Below are positions 1-8,965 of a stretch of 64,000 nt of DNA, one piece after another. Under the pieces are notes generated by a model. That model made no database searches. It was not told the origin of the DNA and saw only the letters and a list, made by a program, of their open reading frames with translations. The number at the start of each line of letters is the position of its first letter. The stretch's first letter is position 1. The stretch comes from JAFAGX01 sp035622175 (lineage in GTDB: Bacteria; Acidobacteriota; Terriglobia; Terriglobales; Acidobacteriaceae): the NCBI GenBank assembly GCA_035622175.1, contig DASPVV010000191.1, positions 11,521-75,520 of the forward strand, read 5' to 3'. The translations under genes and the position numbers were made by a program.

Positions 1-520
1 AGTTCCTCTGCGTTGTGCCGGCCATAATCAACAGGCTGCCGTGAGGCAGTCTTTCGGAAAATGCCACCGTTCCGTTTTTTTGCTTAAGGCGGAATAGGCG
101 CTCCGCACCCAGACTGAGAGAAGCGATCACAGGCCCCATTTCAGGCTCGGCATCCGCGTGCAGGCCGACGCTGTCATTGCCATCCCGATAAAGATTGCAG
201 AGCACAGCATTGTAGCCCAAGCAGGGCAGGCGCGAATTCGCATACGCTGCCATCGGCGTAGCTTCTTCGATTCGGGCTTTCAGGGCAAGCAACTCGGGCA
301 ACCAGGGGAGGGGGCTGTATTCCCGGCGGGAGTACCTGTACCGAGAGCCTGGGTCGCCGTAGTAGGCCTCGTCGCGAGGCACAATCTGCCCGAACGAAGC
401 CCTGCGCCGCTCCCAGGCACATGCCTTCAACAGCTTGGCAAACCACTGCGCTGCTTCCGCGGGGGGCAGGAAGCGTCTTTCATAATAAACTTCAGCACCG
501 GGAATCGGGATCAAGTCCAT
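1..520 (-). CDS. alkB: AlkB-type Fe(II)/2-oxoglutarate dioxygenase, 3' end cut by window edge
   Basis: The frame is open from an ATG at 520 to the window edge (about 173 residues visible), so the C-terminus is missing. AlkB-family enzymes remove alkyl groups from damaged bases by iron- and 2-oxoglutarate-dependent oxidation. The protein shows the family's N-terminal substrate-lid region (YYGDPGSRYRYS, residues 53-64), the core NAVLCNLYRDGNDSVGLHAD, with the iron ligands H121 and D123, and the strand PVIASLSLGAERLF. The second iron His and the 2-oxoglutarate Arg would lie beyond the edge. It resembles the ALKBH2/3-like short bacterial form. No Shine-Dalgarno stands out before the ATG. Family assignment is firm; substrate is not determined. 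Confidence 0.85.
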   Translation of the reverse strand, partial: MDLIPIPGAEVYYERRFLPPAEAAQWFAKLLKACAWERRRASFGQIVPRDEAYYGDPGSRYRYSRREYSPLPWLPELLALKARIEEATPMAAYANSRLPCLGYNAVLCNLYRDGNDSVGLHADAEPEMGPVIASLSLGAERLFRLKQKNGTVAFSERLPHGSLLIMAGTTQRN

Positions 521-918
521 GGCTTGATCAGGGCAAATTCCGCAGGTTCAACGTGGTGATGTCGGTGATTCGTGAGTGCGTGGGCATCGCCAGGAACTCC
601 AATGTACCGCCACGCAAGCCGTCACCCGGCGGCTCAATCATACACCCAATCGACGGCTGTGCTAGGTAGGAGGGAACGCGGTCGTCTGCCGTACTTGGCC
701 CCTCACCGCGGGAAGCTTTGGGGCTCCATTCTCCGACAGTTGCCCGCGAATCGAGGGGAGTCGACGAATTTTCTTGTTGGTCATCGCGGGAAGAAGGCTT
801 CGAAGACGACCTTCGTGGATCGGTGGTGAGTGAAAATCCTGGGTTGGCGGAAGACGAAATCCGGGCGACGAAGCGATAGACGACCTGGCATACTCGCTGA
901 GAGAATATTAGGTCTAGA
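521..918. other. Intergenic region between divergent alkB and the ABC operon
   Basis: No convincing gene here. One minus-strand frame stays open from about 919 to 533, but it has no ATG/GTG/TTG start except near its end, and a Ser/Pro-rich composition, so I read it as chance. This space should hold the divergent promoters of the flanking genes, but no clear -35/-10 pair was found. Confidence 0.5.
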
Positions 919-2661
919 ATGAGCTCAACCGTCGCTCAGATACTCCGGAACGCGCTGGTAGAGGGGCGTTGGCACGAGGCTGCGGCACTGCTGCGCAATT
1001 CCGATTCGGCCCAGGCGGCCGCCGCCTTGGGCGAGCTCTCCTTCGAACAGCAACAACTTTTGTTCCTCCACTTGCCCCTCGACCTGGCGGCGGTCGTGCT
1101 CCCTCACTTTCCCTATTACCAACAATACGTTTTGTTGCACTCGCGGCCGAAAGAACAGATGCGCGCTGTGGTTGACCAGATGAGCTCCGATGCCCGAATG
1201 CGCTTCCTCGACGAACTCCCGGAGGAAGCCTGGCGGCGCTTGATGGACGAACTCTCCGACGCCGCGCCGGCGCCACTGAGCGAAGCGCCAAAGGATGTAC
1301 CCAGGGTCGAGCGCGAGGCCGAACTTGATCTCGAGAAGAAGCGAGAACCCATCATTGAGGCGCGGCAAGTGGAAAAATCGTTTTCCCAGCCGGATGGCAA
1401 ACAAATCCAGATTATCGCTCCGATGGACTTGTCTGTGGATTCGGATACGATTTGCGCGTTGCTCGGACCCTCTGGATCAGGGAAGTCAACCTTGCTGCGA
1501 ATTCTGTCGGGGCTGATACCGCCCTCCGGCGGTTCATTATTGTGGCATGGCCAACCCCTGAACCATGGGGGCGCGAATATCGGAATTGTATTCCAGAGTT
1601 TTGCCCTCTTTCCCTGGCTGACGGTTCTGGAAAACGTGGAGGTTCCCCTGATCGCGCGTGGCTTGGAGCATACGCTTCGCCATCGGGAGGCGTTGGAAGC
1701 GCTTGCCGTGGTGGGGCTCAAAGGTTTCGAAAACGCTTATCCTAAGGAGCTCTCGGGAGGGATGAAGCAGCGCGTCGGGTTTGCGCGGGCACTGGCCGTG
1801 AAGCCCGAGGTGCTCTTTATGGATGAGCCATTCTCCGCTTTGGATGTGCTTACCGCGGAGAACCTTCGTGGTGAGCTCATGGAACTGTGGCTCAAGGACC
1901 AGATCCCTACCCGCAGTATTTTCCTGGTGACACACAACATTGAAGAGGCCGTCTTGCTGGCCGATCGGGTCGTGGTTTTGGGAACTCATCCCGCCAAGAT
2001 CCGCGCTGATTTTTCCATTGCATTGCCGCAACCGCGCGATCGCAAGTCCGCCGAATTCCTGGTATACGTGGACTACATTTATAAAGTGATGACCCAACCC
2101 GAGCTGGGCCCTTTTACCAAATTACCTTCCCTGCGCAAGCCTTCGTTTCAGGTTCTGCCGCACGCTACCGCGGGCGGATTCGCCGGCCTGCTGGAGTTTC
2201 TCAGTGATCGGGGCGGCAAAGAAGATTTGTACCACCTTGCCGATGAATTGCTCATGGAGGTGGACGATCTGTTTCCCATCGTGGACGCGGCGGTGATGGT
2301 CGGCTTTGCCGACTCGGCCCAAGGTGATGTGCGCATCACTTCTGCGGGAAAACAATTTGCCGCAGCCAACATTGGTACCCGCAAGAAACTCTTCCGCAAG
2401 GCAGTCCTCAGTCATGTCATCCTTATTCAACAGATTCGGAACGCGCTTGAGCGAAAGTCCGATCACGCCGTTCCCTTGGAGTTTTTTCGTGACATCTTGG
2501 ACGAGCACCTTTCCCAGGATGACGTGCAGCGCCAGATCGAGACCGCCCTGAATTGGGGGCGATACGCTGAGATTTTCACCTACGATGCGGCAACCGATCG
2601 GTTGCTGCTCGACGAACCCTCCGGCACCGCGAGTTCCGCGGAGAGTATTTCTCTGCATTGA
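919..2661 (+). CDS. ABC transporter ATPase with MgtE-type N-terminal domain and C-terminal AAA-associated domain
   Basis: This 580-residue protein has three parts. Residues 1 to about 115 form a helical repeat region like the cytosolic N domain of MgtE magnesium channels (LPLDLAAVVLPHF, MRFLDELPEEAWRRLMDEL). Residues 145-395 are an ATPase of the nitrate/sulfonate/taurine importer type: Walker A GPSGSGKST near 183, signature LSGGM (not LSGGQ) near 277, Walker B VLFMDEP near 298 and H-loop VTHNIEEA near 337. The C-terminal part (about 420-565) matches the AAA-associated domain found on some of these ATPases (DLFPIVDAAVMVGFA, LNWGRYAEIF). It energises the permease encoded next, whose start overlaps its stop. 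The substrate cannot be told, since no binding protein is near. The MgtE-like domain may sense magnesium or serve as a docking module (inference). Confidence 0.85.
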   Translation: MSSTVAQILRNALVEGRWHEAAALLRNSDSAQAAAALGELSFEQQQLLFLHLPLDLAAVVLPHFPYYQQYVLLHSRPKEQMRAVVDQMSSDARMRFLDELPEEAWRRLMDELSDAAPAPLSEAPKDVPRVEREAELDLEKKREPIIEARQVEKSFSQPDGKQIQIIAPMDLSVDSDTICALLGPSGSGKSTLLRILSGLIPPSGGSLLWHGQPLNHGGANIGIVFQSFALFPWLTVLENVEVPLIARGLEHTLRHREALEALAVVGLKGFENAYPKELSGGMKQRVGFARALAVKPEVLFMDEPFSALDVLTAENLRGELMELWLKDQIPTRSIFLVTHNIEEAVLLADRVVVLGTHPAKIRADFSIALPQPRDRKSAEFLVYVDYIYKVMTQPELGPFTKLPSLRKPSFQVLPHATAGGFAGLLEFLSDRGGKEDLYHLADELLMEVDDLFPIVDAAVMVGFADSAQGDVRITSAGKQFAAANIGTRKKLFRKAVLSHVILIQQIRNALERKSDHAVPLEFFRDILDEHLSQDDVQRQIETALNWGRYAEIFTYDAATDRLLLDEPSGTASSAESISLH

Positions 2662-4412
2662 TGCTTGCATCCCTGAACAAAACCGCCTCCCGATCGTTAC
2701 CTTGGGGCATGGTGCCAGCAGGTGCGACCTCTCTGTTTCGGGAGTTGCCGATCGTCATGGGAGGGATCGGCCTGTTTTATAGTCTGCTTGCCTTCGCCCG
2801 TTATTGGTCCGGCCCGGTTCAGGCGGAAGCCGAGATCAGCCTTCACCCCGCAGCCTTGCCGAAATACGCGCTCTTTTCCGTTCTGCGTATCAGCATCGCT
2901 TATGTGTTCAGCTTGATTTTCGCTGTGGTCTACGGATACGTGGCCGCCTATAGCCACAAGGCGGAGCGGATCATGATTCCTCTGCTCGACACGCTGCAGT
3001 CCATTCCTGTTCTCAGTTTCCTGCCGGGTGTGATGATCTCCATGGCAGCCTTGTGTCCCAGCCGCCAACTGGGGGTAGAACTCGGATCCATCCTGTTGAT
3101 CTTTACCGGTCAAGTGTGGAACATGGCCTTCAGTTTCTATGCATGCCTGAAGAGCATTCCCATGGAGATGCGCGAAGCCGCACAGGCCTATCGTTTGAGC
3201 TGGTGGCAACGATTCTGGAAGCTCGAACTGCCGTGGGGGACGATCGGGTTGATTTGGAATTCGATGATGTCAGTCGCCGGGGGTTGGTTCTTCTTGATGG
3301 CCTGCGAAATGTTCGTTTTGGGGAACCGGGACTTTCGCTTGCCTGGATTAGGCTCGTATCTTCAGACTGCCGCCGACGCGGGCGACACACGGGCAATCTT
3401 GTTGGGTTTGGTGAGCATGATTGGCGTGATTGTTGTGATCGACCAGGTGGTTTGGCGTCCGGTAATCGCCTGGGCCGAGAAGTTCAAGTTCGAGCAAGTG
3501 GGGTCAGCGGCCATCCCTCGTTCGCCGATCTTGACCCTGCTGCGCAGTTCGAAACTGGTTCCTTTTGTGACGCGCTCCTTGCTGCTGCCGCTGCGTGAGA
3601 GGTTGGACCTGCACTTCACCCTAGAGCACGAGCGACCATCTGGCGCCTTGGTTCGCACCCGGACGCACCTGTGGGTGTTACGCGTAGGGATGGTGCTCGT
3701 CTTAGGGGGGATCGCCTACGCGATGGTGAAGGTGTGCAGGATCCTGGCCGCGGTGTCGTCGGCGGAATTGCGGAACATCCTTTGGGGAGCCGGGGCCACG
3801 TTCATAAGGGTGGAAGCCGTTCTCCTGCTCGCTGCCCTGTGGGCGGTTCCCGTCGGAGTCGGCCTCGGATTGCGGCCGAGGCTGTCTGCGATCGCCCAGC
3901 CGATTGCTCAGATCGCCGCCTCGGTGCCGGCGACCGCATTGTTCCCCATCATTCTCCTGGCTCTGGTTCGTGCCGGAGGTGGCCTCGGAGTCGGTTCGAT
4001 TGCACTCCTGCTGCTCGGAACGCAGTGGTACGTCTTATTCAACGTGATTGCTGGTGCGACCGCAATACCCGAAGATTTGAAAGAGGTCTGCAGCGCCTAC
4101 CAACTGAGCCCGGGGGAGCGCTGGCGCAGGCTATTCCTGCCAGCGATCTTTCCCTACTTGATCACCGGTCTGGTCACCGCCTCCGGGGGAGCGTGGAATG
4201 CAAGCATCGTGGCGGAATACGTCCGCTTCCGCGGTCAAACCATTTCGACCACCGGTTTGGGCGCGATCATCAGCCAGGCGACGGATGCGGGCAATTTTCG
4301 TCTTCTCCTGGCCGCCACCGTGGTGATGGTGGTGATGGTGGTTACCATGAATCGCTTGGTCTGGCGGCGGCTTTACGCCCTGGCATCGACGAAGTTCAAA
4401 CTCGAAGGTTGA
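2661..4412 (+). CDS. ABC transporter double permease (two fused BPD_transp_1 domains)
   Basis: This 583-residue membrane protein consists of two consecutive permease domains of the nitrate/sulfonate importer type. The first has its EAA loop near residues 165-190 (MREAAQAYRLSWWQRFWKLELP), the second near 470-495 (DLKEVCSAYQLSPGERWRRLFLP). A usual permease of this family is about 260 residues and works as a homodimer, so this one chain would supply both halves of the pore. The ATG at 2661 overlaps the stop of the ATPase gene (TGATG), which indicates translational coupling. No periplasmic binding protein is encoded on either side. The charged linker (about residues 275-330) joins the two halves. 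Confidence 0.85.
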   Translation: MLASLNKTASRSLPWGMVPAGATSLFRELPIVMGGIGLFYSLLAFARYWSGPVQAEAEISLHPAALPKYALFSVLRISIAYVFSLIFAVVYGYVAAYSHKAERIMIPLLDTLQSIPVLSFLPGVMISMAALCPSRQLGVELGSILLIFTGQVWNMAFSFYACLKSIPMEMREAAQAYRLSWWQRFWKLELPWGTIGLIWNSMMSVAGGWFFLMACEMFVLGNRDFRLPGLGSYLQTAADAGDTRAILLGLVSMIGVIVVIDQVVWRPVIAWAEKFKFEQVGSAAIPRSPILTLLRSSKLVPFVTRSLLLPLRERLDLHFTLEHERPSGALVRTRTHLWVLRVGMVLVLGGIAYAMVKVCRILAAVSSAELRNILWGAGATFIRVEAVLLLAALWAVPVGVGLGLRPRLSAIAQPIAQIAASVPATALFPIILLALVRAGGGLGVGSIALLLLGTQWYVLFNVIAGATAIPEDLKEVCSAYQLSPGERWRRLFLPAIFPYLITGLVTASGGAWNASIVAEYVRFRGQTISTTGLGAIISQATDAGNFRLLLAATVVMVVMVVTMNRLVWRRLYALASTKFKLEG

Positions 4413-4438
4413 CCACGCAGTCGGGCTGCGGTCCTTTT
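4411..4438 (+). terminator. Rho-independent terminator of the ABC operon
   Basis: The stem begins at the stop codon: GACC-AC-GCAG pairs with CTGCGGTC (eight pairs, a two-base bulge and a short TCGGG loop), and is followed by CTTTTCC. Position and shape fit an intrinsic terminator. Confidence 0.5.
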
Positions 4439-4561
4439 CCTTGGAGGGAGCAGGCGCTCGATCAGCCCCGCGATGCCGGCCGATTGCCGTGGACGCCGCC
4501 GGCCAACTGGCGCCCACTTGCCGTCACCGACCATAAAGCGAAACTGAGACGACGGAAGTTG

Positions 4562-4567
4562 TACAAT
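4562..4567 (+). promoter_or_regulatory. Possible -10 box (TACAAT) of the MFS gene
   Basis: TACAAT lies 17 bases before the GTG at 4579 and 23 before the ATG at 4585. Transcription would begin about 4574, leaving almost no leader. No good -35 box is visible at the usual distance. Confidence 0.35.
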
Positions 4568-4578
4568 CATGACGTTTC

Positions 4579-5886
4579 GTGACGATGAGCCATGACGAGG
4601 ACGCTCGGCCACCGTCGACGGGCACGCTCGGCCCGCGATCGCCAGGGGCCGCCGTCGCGAAGATGAACCGGGTTGTTATCCTGCTGGGACTATCCGTTTT
4701 CATTAACTACATCGACCGCAGCAATCTGTCGATTGCGGCGCCCCTGCTGAAGGATGAACTTGGCCTCAGTGCTTCCCAACTGGGCACTCTGCTTTCCGCT
4801 TTCTTCTGGACCTACGGCCTGATGCAGATTCCGGCGGGGTGGCTGGTCGATCACTTCGACGTGAAATGGGTGTTCGGCGCAGGCTTCTTAGTTTGGTCGC
4901 TAGCAACCGCCATTACGGGAGCGCTCCATGGGTTCGTGGCGCTCATCGTTGTGCGCGTGATTCTGGGCGTCGGAGAGTCGGTCGCATTTCCCTCCTGTTC
5001 GAAGATTCTGGGCACTCACTTCAGCGAACGCCGCCGCGGCTTTATGAATGCGATTATCATGAGCGGACTTTCGTTCGGTCCGGCAGTAGGCATCCTGGTC
5101 GGAGGAAAGGTGGTGGGGCACTTCGGCTGGCGACCATTTTTCCTCGCCTTGGGCATCGGGGGCTTGCTGTGGCTGTGGCCATGGTTAGAATGGATGCCGC
5201 GCCGGGTCCGCCCATCGATCGAAGCCGCCTCGCCGGGGATTGGAATTGTTGCCATCTTGCAGCAGCGCTCGGCTTGGGGCACCTGCCTGGGACAGTTCTC
5301 GATCAACTACTACCTGTATTTCCTGGTGACCTGGTTACCGTTCTACCTGGTGCGGGGCCGACTCCTTTCCATGGACCGGATGGCAGAGGATGGCGGGCTG
5401 GTGTTTTTCATGGCAGCGGTGGCGGCTCTAATCTGGGGGAAGCTCTCGGACCGCTGGATTCACGCCGGAGCCACGCCGACCTTGGTGCGCAAGGGTTCCA
5501 TGGTTCTAGGACATTTAGGGGTGGGGATTGCTCTGGTTTTGGCCGCAGTCGTCGAAGGCCGGGCGTTCTTTGCCGTGCTGCTGCTGACCGGAACATTCTT
5601 GGGAATCAGTATCTCCAACGGATGGGCCATCACCCAGGCGTTGGCCGGACCTCTGGCTGCCGGGCGATGGACCGGGGTGCAGAACTTCATCGGCAATCTT
5701 GCGGGGTGGGTGTCCCCCGCCCTGACCGGGTTTCTTGTCGACAGGACAGGCCGGTTTTATGCCCCCTTCCTTATCACCGCGGCGGTTGCCTGGATGGGGG
5801 CTGTGAGCTGGGGAATGGGGATCGGTCGCGTAGAACCAGTGAGCTGGAGAAGGCTTGAACCGGGCAAAATCGTAGCTGCGCCCTAA
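4579..5886 (+). CDS. MFS transporter, anion:cation symporter (ACS) type
   Basis: A 435-residue, 12-helix carrier. The first helix and loop (VFINYIDRSNLSIAAPLLKDELGLS) and the motif WLVDHFDVKWVFGAG match the ACS family, which imports organic anions such as hexuronates, glucarate or phthalate with protons. The annotated start is a GTG at 4579; an ATG at 4585 and a Met at 4663 just before the first helix are alternatives, and the first 28 residues are poorly hydrophobic. It stands alone between the ABC operon and a convergent reductase, with no sugar-acid catabolic genes nearby, so the substrate is open. Confidence 0.8.
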   Translation: MTMSHDEDARPPSTGTLGPRSPGAAVAKMNRVVILLGLSVFINYIDRSNLSIAAPLLKDELGLSASQLGTLLSAFFWTYGLMQIPAGWLVDHFDVKWVFGAGFLVWSLATAITGALHGFVALIVVRVILGVGESVAFPSCSKILGTHFSERRRGFMNAIIMSGLSFGPAVGILVGGKVVGHFGWRPFFLALGIGGLLWLWPWLEWMPRRVRPSIEAASPGIGIVAILQQRSAWGTCLGQFSINYYLYFLVTWLPFYLVRGRLLSMDRMAEDGGLVFFMAAVAALIWGKLSDRWIHAGATPTLVRKGSMVLGHLGVGIALVLAAVVEGRAFFAVLLLTGTFLGISISNGWAITQALAGPLAAGRWTGVQNFIGNLAGWVSPALTGFLVDRTGRFYAPFLITAAVAWMGAVSWGMGIGRVEPVSWRRLEPGKIVAAP

Positions 5887-5967
5887 CCACCCGCCCTTCC
5901 CGCTATGGGCGTGCCGCGCCGCCCCCGCCATCTGCCGTTCCGCCTTGCACGCACAACCGTAGAACCG

Positions 5968-6831
5968 TCAGGCGGCGGCGATGCGCCGAATCAGATCTTC
6001 CTGCTCCGCCTTGCTCTCGGCACCGATGGTAAAGGCATCGAGGAGCCCCAGGGACAACGCGTACTTGATGGCTTCATCCTGACGGTAGCGGAGTTGACCC
6101 TGGCCGAGAATCTTCATCCCAACTACGGCTTTGCCCGCAGCCTTCATCTCGCCGAGAACGCTGACCACGATTTCAGGATCGGCATCCATGAAAGCGCCAA
6201 CGGGATTGATGCGCGCCAGATCGACTTCGACCCAAGGAGACTTCGCGGCAGCGCGGAGAGCTTCAATGCTGTGGCAGGAGCAGCCGTGGGCACGAATGAT
6301 GCCCTTTTCTTTGGCTTCCGACAGCACATCCATCACTCCCTGGAAGCGTTCGGTCCAATCGGGCTCGGTCAGGCAATGCATGAGGCAGATGTCCATGTAG
6401 TCGGTCCCGAGTTCACGGCGGAAGCGATCGAGATCGGCCCGCGCCGCGGCCGAATCCCGCGCCCAAGTCTTGGTCAGGATGGTAACCTTGTCGCGTTGCA
6501 GCTGTCGAAGTGCCAGGGCAACGTGCGGGTGACTGCCATAGGAGTCGGCGGCATCGAAGAACCGCAGGCCGTGATCGTAGCCGTTGAGAAGCAGATCGGA
6601 GAGTCCTTTGATGCCGAGCGCAGTTTGATGGGACTGGTGGCCGGAGCCGACCGTGCCCGTACCCATGGCTAGGCGGCTGGTTTTGATTCCAGTGCTGCCC
6701 AGCGTGACCGTATCGGATGCGGTGAACTTGTGGCGGAGCGGCTGCGTGGCAATCTGAGCGAGCCCACCTCTTGAGAGCCAACCGGCTCCCAGGGCCATGG
6801 CACTGCCGGCTACGAACTCTCGTCGGCGCAA
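5968..6831 (-). CDS. Tat-exported aldo/keto reductase
   Basis: A 287-residue protein starting at TTG 6831, supported by a GGAG Shine-Dalgarno seven bases upstream. The N-terminus MRRREFVAGSAMALGAGWLS is a twin-arginine signal, so the enzyme is exported folded, probably with its nicotinamide cofactor. The rest is an aldo/keto reductase barrel: LGSTGIKTSRLAMGTGTVG, FFDAADSYGSHPHVA with the catalytic Asp and Tyr, KTWARD with the Lys, and DICLMHCL with the His region. The natural substrate is unknown. It converges with the MFS gene. Confidence 0.85.
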   Translation of the reverse strand: MRRREFVAGSAMALGAGWLSRGGLAQIATQPLRHKFTASDTVTLGSTGIKTSRLAMGTGTVGSGHQSHQTALGIKGLSDLLLNGYDHGLRFFDAADSYGSHPHVALALRQLQRDKVTILTKTWARDSAAARADLDRFRRELGTDYMDICLMHCLTEPDWTERFQGVMDVLSEAKEKGIIRAHGCSCHSIEALRAAAKSPWVEVDLARINPVGAFMDADPEIVVSVLGEMKAAGKAVVGMKILGQGQLRYRQDEAIKYALSLGLLDAFTIGAESKAEQEDLIRRIAAA

Positions 6832-6921
6832 TTTCTTCTCCAGCCGGGCTTTATGAGAACCATGCGAACCTAAACTGGGAGCAGTCGATCCGTGCCCTCA
6901 AGGGCGCGATATTCTCGGTTC

Positions 6922-7059
6922 TCACTTTGCCGACATCACGGTCAACAAAACGATCAGCATGGCTATCCCCAGGGTTGCAATCAGGGAAAGCATGCCATGC
7001 AGCGAGTGGCTTTGGAGAAAACCTTCGTCATGCATTCGAAAATGCAGCCAGGACCTCAT
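6922..7059 (-). CDS. Small single-pass membrane protein, 45 residues
   Basis: The short frame starts at ATG 7059 with an excellent Shine-Dalgarno (GGAGGA, bases 7064-7069) four bases upstream. The product begins MRSWLHFRMHDEGFL and has one clear membrane helix near residues 23-42 (MLSLIATLGIAMLIVLLTVM), ending SAK. It lies between the Tat reductase and the FmdB-like gene, all on the minus strand, and may be co-transcribed with them. I do not recognise a family. The ribosome site and the hydrophobic profile make it likely to be real. Confidence 0.6.
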   Translation of the reverse strand: MRSWLHFRMHDEGFLQSHSLHGMLSLIATLGIAMLIVLLTVMSAK

Positions 7060-7177
7060 AGCGTCCTCCGGCCAAGCATGTGGGTGCGGCACTCCACATC
7101 CTCAGTATTAGACACCAAATCGCCTAGGATTGCAGCCCACTGCGGGCAATCCAGCTCTCCTCCAAGCGAGATTTCGG

Positions 7178-7342
7178 TCAGCTCTTCTTGCTGGTTACGG
7201 CGTAGAAGGCTGCCGCTTCCTGCTCTACGTTTTTGCTGCCGCAATGCGGGCAACTGATCTTCTCCTTGTCATGCTCGGTGAGCGTAAGGATGGTCTCAAA
7301 GGGCTTGTGACAGGCATTGCAGATGTAGTCGTATACGGGCAT
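7178..7342 (-). CDS. FmdB-type zinc-ribbon protein, 54 residues
   Basis: The product MPVYDYICNACHKPFETILTL... has the typical FmdB putative regulatory protein layout: an N-terminal MPxYxYxC, then CNAC near residues 8-11 and CPHC near 32-35, forming one zinc ribbon. Start ATG 7342 is preceded by GAGGTG at a good distance. Family function is poorly known; a role in regulation or in metal-dependent binding is assumed. It heads a minus-strand run with the 45-residue membrane protein and the reductase. Confidence 0.8.
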   Translation of the reverse strand: MPVYDYICNACHKPFETILTLTEHDKEKISCPHCGSKNVEQEAAAFYAVTSKKS

Positions 7343-7608
7343 GGAACACCTCAGAGCGAGACTCTCGCTTCATTGTAACCCGATTGAGGGAAGGGCCGAT
7401 TCACACCCCGATGGCTGTTGGATGTGGGTTGTCCGGGGAAGAACCGGACCGCGATCGACTGTGCGGTGGGTGCCGGCCCGTCGCCCAGGAGACGGGGTTT
7501 TGGGTGACGGCTGGCCCACGGGAGCTCTTGCGAATCGGCCCAAAACTCCGCTGGGCTTCGTCGATCGGGCTCACGCGATGTTAAGATTGTTCGCCCTTTC
7601 CAACTCCC

Positions 7609-8904
7609 ATGGCGATCCAAGAAAAGAATTATTGGCTGGAAACGGTCAGCATTCCGCCGGGAGAAACGCGTCCCTTGCCCGAGAACGTTGACGTTGCTGT
7701 GGTCGGAAGCGGCGTGACGGGTCTGTCTGCTGCGAGAGTATTGGCAAAGCGTGGCATCGACGTGGCGGTCTTCGAGGCCGAGACTTTTGGTTGGGGAGCC
7801 AGCTCCCGCAATGGCGGCATGGTCCTGACCGGGATGAAGCTGCCCGTACCTCAGCTGATCGCACGGTACGGACGGGAGACAGTTCAGCGCATGTACGCCG
7901 CCTCGCTAGCCTCGATTGATTGTGTCGAGCAGGTTGTCGGGGAGGAACGGATCGACTGTCATTTCTCGCGCTGCGGCCACCTTGAAGTCGCCTGCAAGCC
8001 GACTCACTTTGCGGGCTACGCGGAGTCGGCGGCCCTGGTGGCACGCGAATTTGACCACACACTGCACGTCGTCTCGAAGGCGGAGCTGCGTCAGGAGATT
8101 GGCTCCGATATTTACTATGGAGGGCTGGTTGATGAGACGAGCGCGGGGGTGAACCCGGCCCGCTATGTGGCGGGATTGGCGGTGGCGGCAATGCGGGCCG
8201 GCGCCGCCCTGTTCGATCACGCTCGCGTCGAGCAGGTGGTGCGCGAAGAGCAAAATGCCGGGCGGAAGTATCGTCTGCGCACCGCGAGAGGCAGTACCTG
8301 GGCGCGGGAGGTGCTCTTAGCCAGCGGCGCCTACACCAGCCATGCGACTCCAGCTCTGCAGAGGAAGATCATTCCCATTGGTTCCTACATCATTGCCACC
8401 GAAGTGCTCAACCCGGAATTGGCTCGCGCACTAAGCCCCAAGAAGCGGATGATTTACGACTCGAAGCACTTTCTGCATTATTACCGGCTCACGCCGGACA
8501 ATCGAATGTTGTTCGGCGGGCGCGCGGCGTTTTTTCCGGAAACCCAACGCACGGTGCGACAGAGTGCCGAAATTCTGCGTCGCGGCATGATTCGCGTGTA
8601 CCCCCAGCTGCGAGACAGTAAGGTCGAGTTCGTTTGGGGGGGGACGCTCGATTTTGCATTCGATGTGGTACCGCACACGGGACGAAGCGATGGTATGTAT
8701 TACGCCCTCGGTTATGCGGGGCATGGCGTCGCCATGGGGACCTACCTTGGCAGTAAAATCGCGGGCGTAATTTTGGGCGAGCCCAATGTCATTCCTTTCG
8801 AGGGCATCCCATTTCCCAGCCCGCCCATTGGTCTGCGCAGCGGGCACACCTGGGCGCTCCCATTGGCGGGCGCCTATTACAGATTTCTGGACTGGGTAAG
8901 TTGA
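7609..8904 (+). CDS. FAD-dependent amine/amino-acid oxidoreductase (DAO family, PuuB-like)
   Basis: A 431-residue flavoprotein. A dinucleotide-binding motif (VAVVGSGVTGLSAARVLAKRG) near residues 28-49 is followed by the DAO-family segment WGASSRNGGMVLTG. The C-terminal HTGRSDGMYYALGYAGHGVAMGTYLG is typical of gamma-glutamylputrescine oxidase, glycine/sarcosine oxidase and relatives. It oxidises a C-N bond to an imine, releasing aldehyde or oxo acid plus amine. The exact substrate cannot be chosen from sequence, but an amino acid permease and glyoxylate enzymes follow. There is no clear Shine-Dalgarno before the ATG. Confidence 0.8.
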   Translation: MAIQEKNYWLETVSIPPGETRPLPENVDVAVVGSGVTGLSAARVLAKRGIDVAVFEAETFGWGASSRNGGMVLTGMKLPVPQLIARYGRETVQRMYAASLASIDCVEQVVGEERIDCHFSRCGHLEVACKPTHFAGYAESAALVAREFDHTLHVVSKAELRQEIGSDIYYGGLVDETSAGVNPARYVAGLAVAAMRAGAALFDHARVEQVVREEQNAGRKYRLRTARGSTWAREVLLASGAYTSHATPALQRKIIPIGSYIIATEVLNPELARALSPKKRMIYDSKHFLHYYRLTPDNRMLFGGRAAFFPETQRTVRQSAEILRRGMIRVYPQLRDSKVEFVWGGTLDFAFDVVPHTGRSDGMYYALGYAGHGVAMGTYLGSKIAGVILGEPNVIPFEGIPFPSPPIGLRSGHTWALPLAGAYYRFLDWVS

Positions 8905-8965
8905 GGGGCAGGGTCACCGCAAACCGGGCACCCGCCGGGGAGTAACCTTCGCGGATGGGCAAGGC

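Noticed and set aside
174..446. Apparent frameshift within the AlkB-like gene
   Set aside because: A re-reading codon by codon showed one continuous frame from ATG 520 to the window edge. The apparent shift was a misread C-run.
533..919. Minus-strand open frame upstream of alkB
   Set aside because: No usable start codon ahead of its last 40 codons and biased composition; overlaps the expected divergent promoter region.
4131..4517. Minus-strand frame with a run of His residues
   Set aside because: It is the antisense of the second permease domain; the run comes from repeated GTGATG codons for Val and Met. Not a gene.
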